Assembly: GCA_021794705.1 (NCBI GenBank)
Contig: JAJYQH010000383.1
Location: forward strand, 1 to 13,198
Source: Actinomycetes bacterium
Lineage (GTDB): Bacteria; Actinomycetota; Actinomycetes; Propionibacteriales; Propionibacteriaceae
Length of the DNA: 13,198 nucleotides
Direction: 5' to 3'
Shown: in pieces, positions 12,650 through 13,198 of the stretch
Position numbering within the stretch: the first letter of the stretch is position 1
How the letters are laid out: every line of letters starts with the position of its first letter
The notes under the pieces: generated by a model
What the model was told of the DNA's origin: nothing
The model's database searches: none
The model's input: the letters and a program-made list of their open reading frames with translations, nothing else
Program-made: the position numbers and the translations under genes

Positions 12650-13198
12650 GTGACCTTCACCAAGAGCGAACCGACCCGCCGCGCCGCCGATTGGGAGGCC
12701 GCCGGGCTCGACTGGCTCCGCGTCCCCGGCGGCGCCGCGGTCGTCCGGGTGCTCGGCCGGGACGAGCGCACCCTCCACCTCGCCCCGCTCACCTCGGTGG
12801 CCCCCACTCCCGCGGCCGCCGACGACTTCGGACGCCGACTCGCCACCACCCACGCCGCGGGGGCGTCGGCGTTCGGCGTGGGGCCGGAGGGCTGGGAGGG
12901 GGAGGGACTGCAAGGTCCGGTCGACGACCTGCTCCCGCTGCCGCTCGCACCGTTCGACACGTGGGGCGACATGTACGCGACCCTGCGGGTGGAACCCCTC
13001 GTCGAGCGGGCCGGACGCCGGTTCGCCCCCGACCAGCGCGCCGATGTCGCCCGGCTCTGCGAGCGCCTTCGTGGCGGCGACTTCGACACCGGTGAGCGGC
13101 CCGCCCGGCTGCACGGCGACCTGTGGAGCGGCAACCTCCTGTGGACGCCGGACGGGTGCGTGCTCATCGACCCGATGGCCCACGCCGGGCACCGCGAG
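12650..13198 (+). CDS. Fructosamine kinase-family protein (3' truncated by the window)
   Basis: The frame is open for 183 codons to the window end. It has the hallmark HGDLWSGN at 155-162 (catalytic Asp157) and a DPMAHAGHRE motif from Asp174, the metal-binding part of the fructosamine kinase/aminoglycoside-phosphotransferase fold. GWEGEG and a DTWGDMYATLRVEPLV stretch also fit the family. These enzymes phosphorylate sugar adducts on amines and so help remove glycation damage, though the substrate here is unproven. The start VTFTK puts the likely ATP-binding Lys at residue 5, so the Gly-rich segment found before it in longer homologues is missing. The upstream frame stays open without a better start, and I recall short actinobacterial members beginning this way. 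About 70-100 residues should follow beyond the window. Confidence 0.85.
   Translation, partial: MTFTKSEPTRRAADWEAAGLDWLRVPGGAAVVRVLGRDERTLHLAPLTSVAPTPAAADDFGRRLATTHAAGASAFGVGPEGWEGEGLQGPVDDLLPLPLAPFDTWGDMYATLRVEPLVERAGRRFAPDQRADVARLCERLRGGDFDTGERPARLHGDLWSGNLLWTPDGCVLIDPMAHAGHRE

Noticed and set aside
12541..13095. 184-codon plus-strand frame over the kinase gene
   Set aside because: The neighbouring frame starting at 12650 encodes HGDLWSGN and other fructosamine kinase motifs; this one is Arg/Pro-rich with no domain.

Overview
The window is very GC-rich and gene-dense, with many GTG starts, 4-bp stop/start overlaps and a mycothiol-dependent-type enzyme. These traits point to an actinomycete chromosome. 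I cannot name the genus from this sequence. Codon and base use look even throughout, and I see no transposase, integrase, tRNA, rRNA or CRISPR array.

Layout. Positions 1-957 hold the 3' end of a charged coiled-coil protein that opens with a 15-bp tandem repeat. A GlmU-like left-handed beta-helix protein follows (989-2158). Next is a two-gene unit of a short-chain dehydrogenase and a NUDIX hydrolase (2310-3765). On the minus strand a DsbA-like thiol oxidoreductase and a CcdA-type membrane electron carrier form an overlapping pair (5323 down to 3747). Back on the plus strand are a DinB/mycothiol-dependent isomerase-family protein (5616-6401) and a class I glutamine amidotransferase-like hydrolase (6482-7231).

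The most interesting part is 7216-12465. It encodes a MerR-family regulator with a cobalamin-binding domain of the LitR/CarH photoreceptor type (minus strand). Facing away from it are a cyclopropane-fatty-acid-synthase-type methyltransferase and a DNA photolyase, fused by an ATGA overlap. Then come a 570-bp stretch with no credible gene and a secreted DUF4397 protein with a C-terminal membrane anchor. Three copies of an unusual element lie here: GGTTTGTG preceded 11 bp upstream by a second TGT. One is between the regulator and the methyltransferase (8165-8200). One is in the empty stretch (11111-11147). One is ahead of the DUF4397 gene (11504-11540). The second and third match at 24 of 30 positions. 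The 11-bp TGTnnA periodicity resembles the direct-repeat operators of CarH-type proteins, so I propose a light- and B12-controlled regulon: membrane lipid modification, DNA repair, a surface protein and, from the middle copy, a possible non-coding RNA of about 210 nt ending in a 12-bp terminator stem.

After the DUF4397 gene come a strong 13-bp terminator hairpin and the 5' part of a fructosamine-kinase-family gene (12650 to the window end). Several genes carry TANNNT exactly 7 nt before ATG, the signature of leaderless transcripts.
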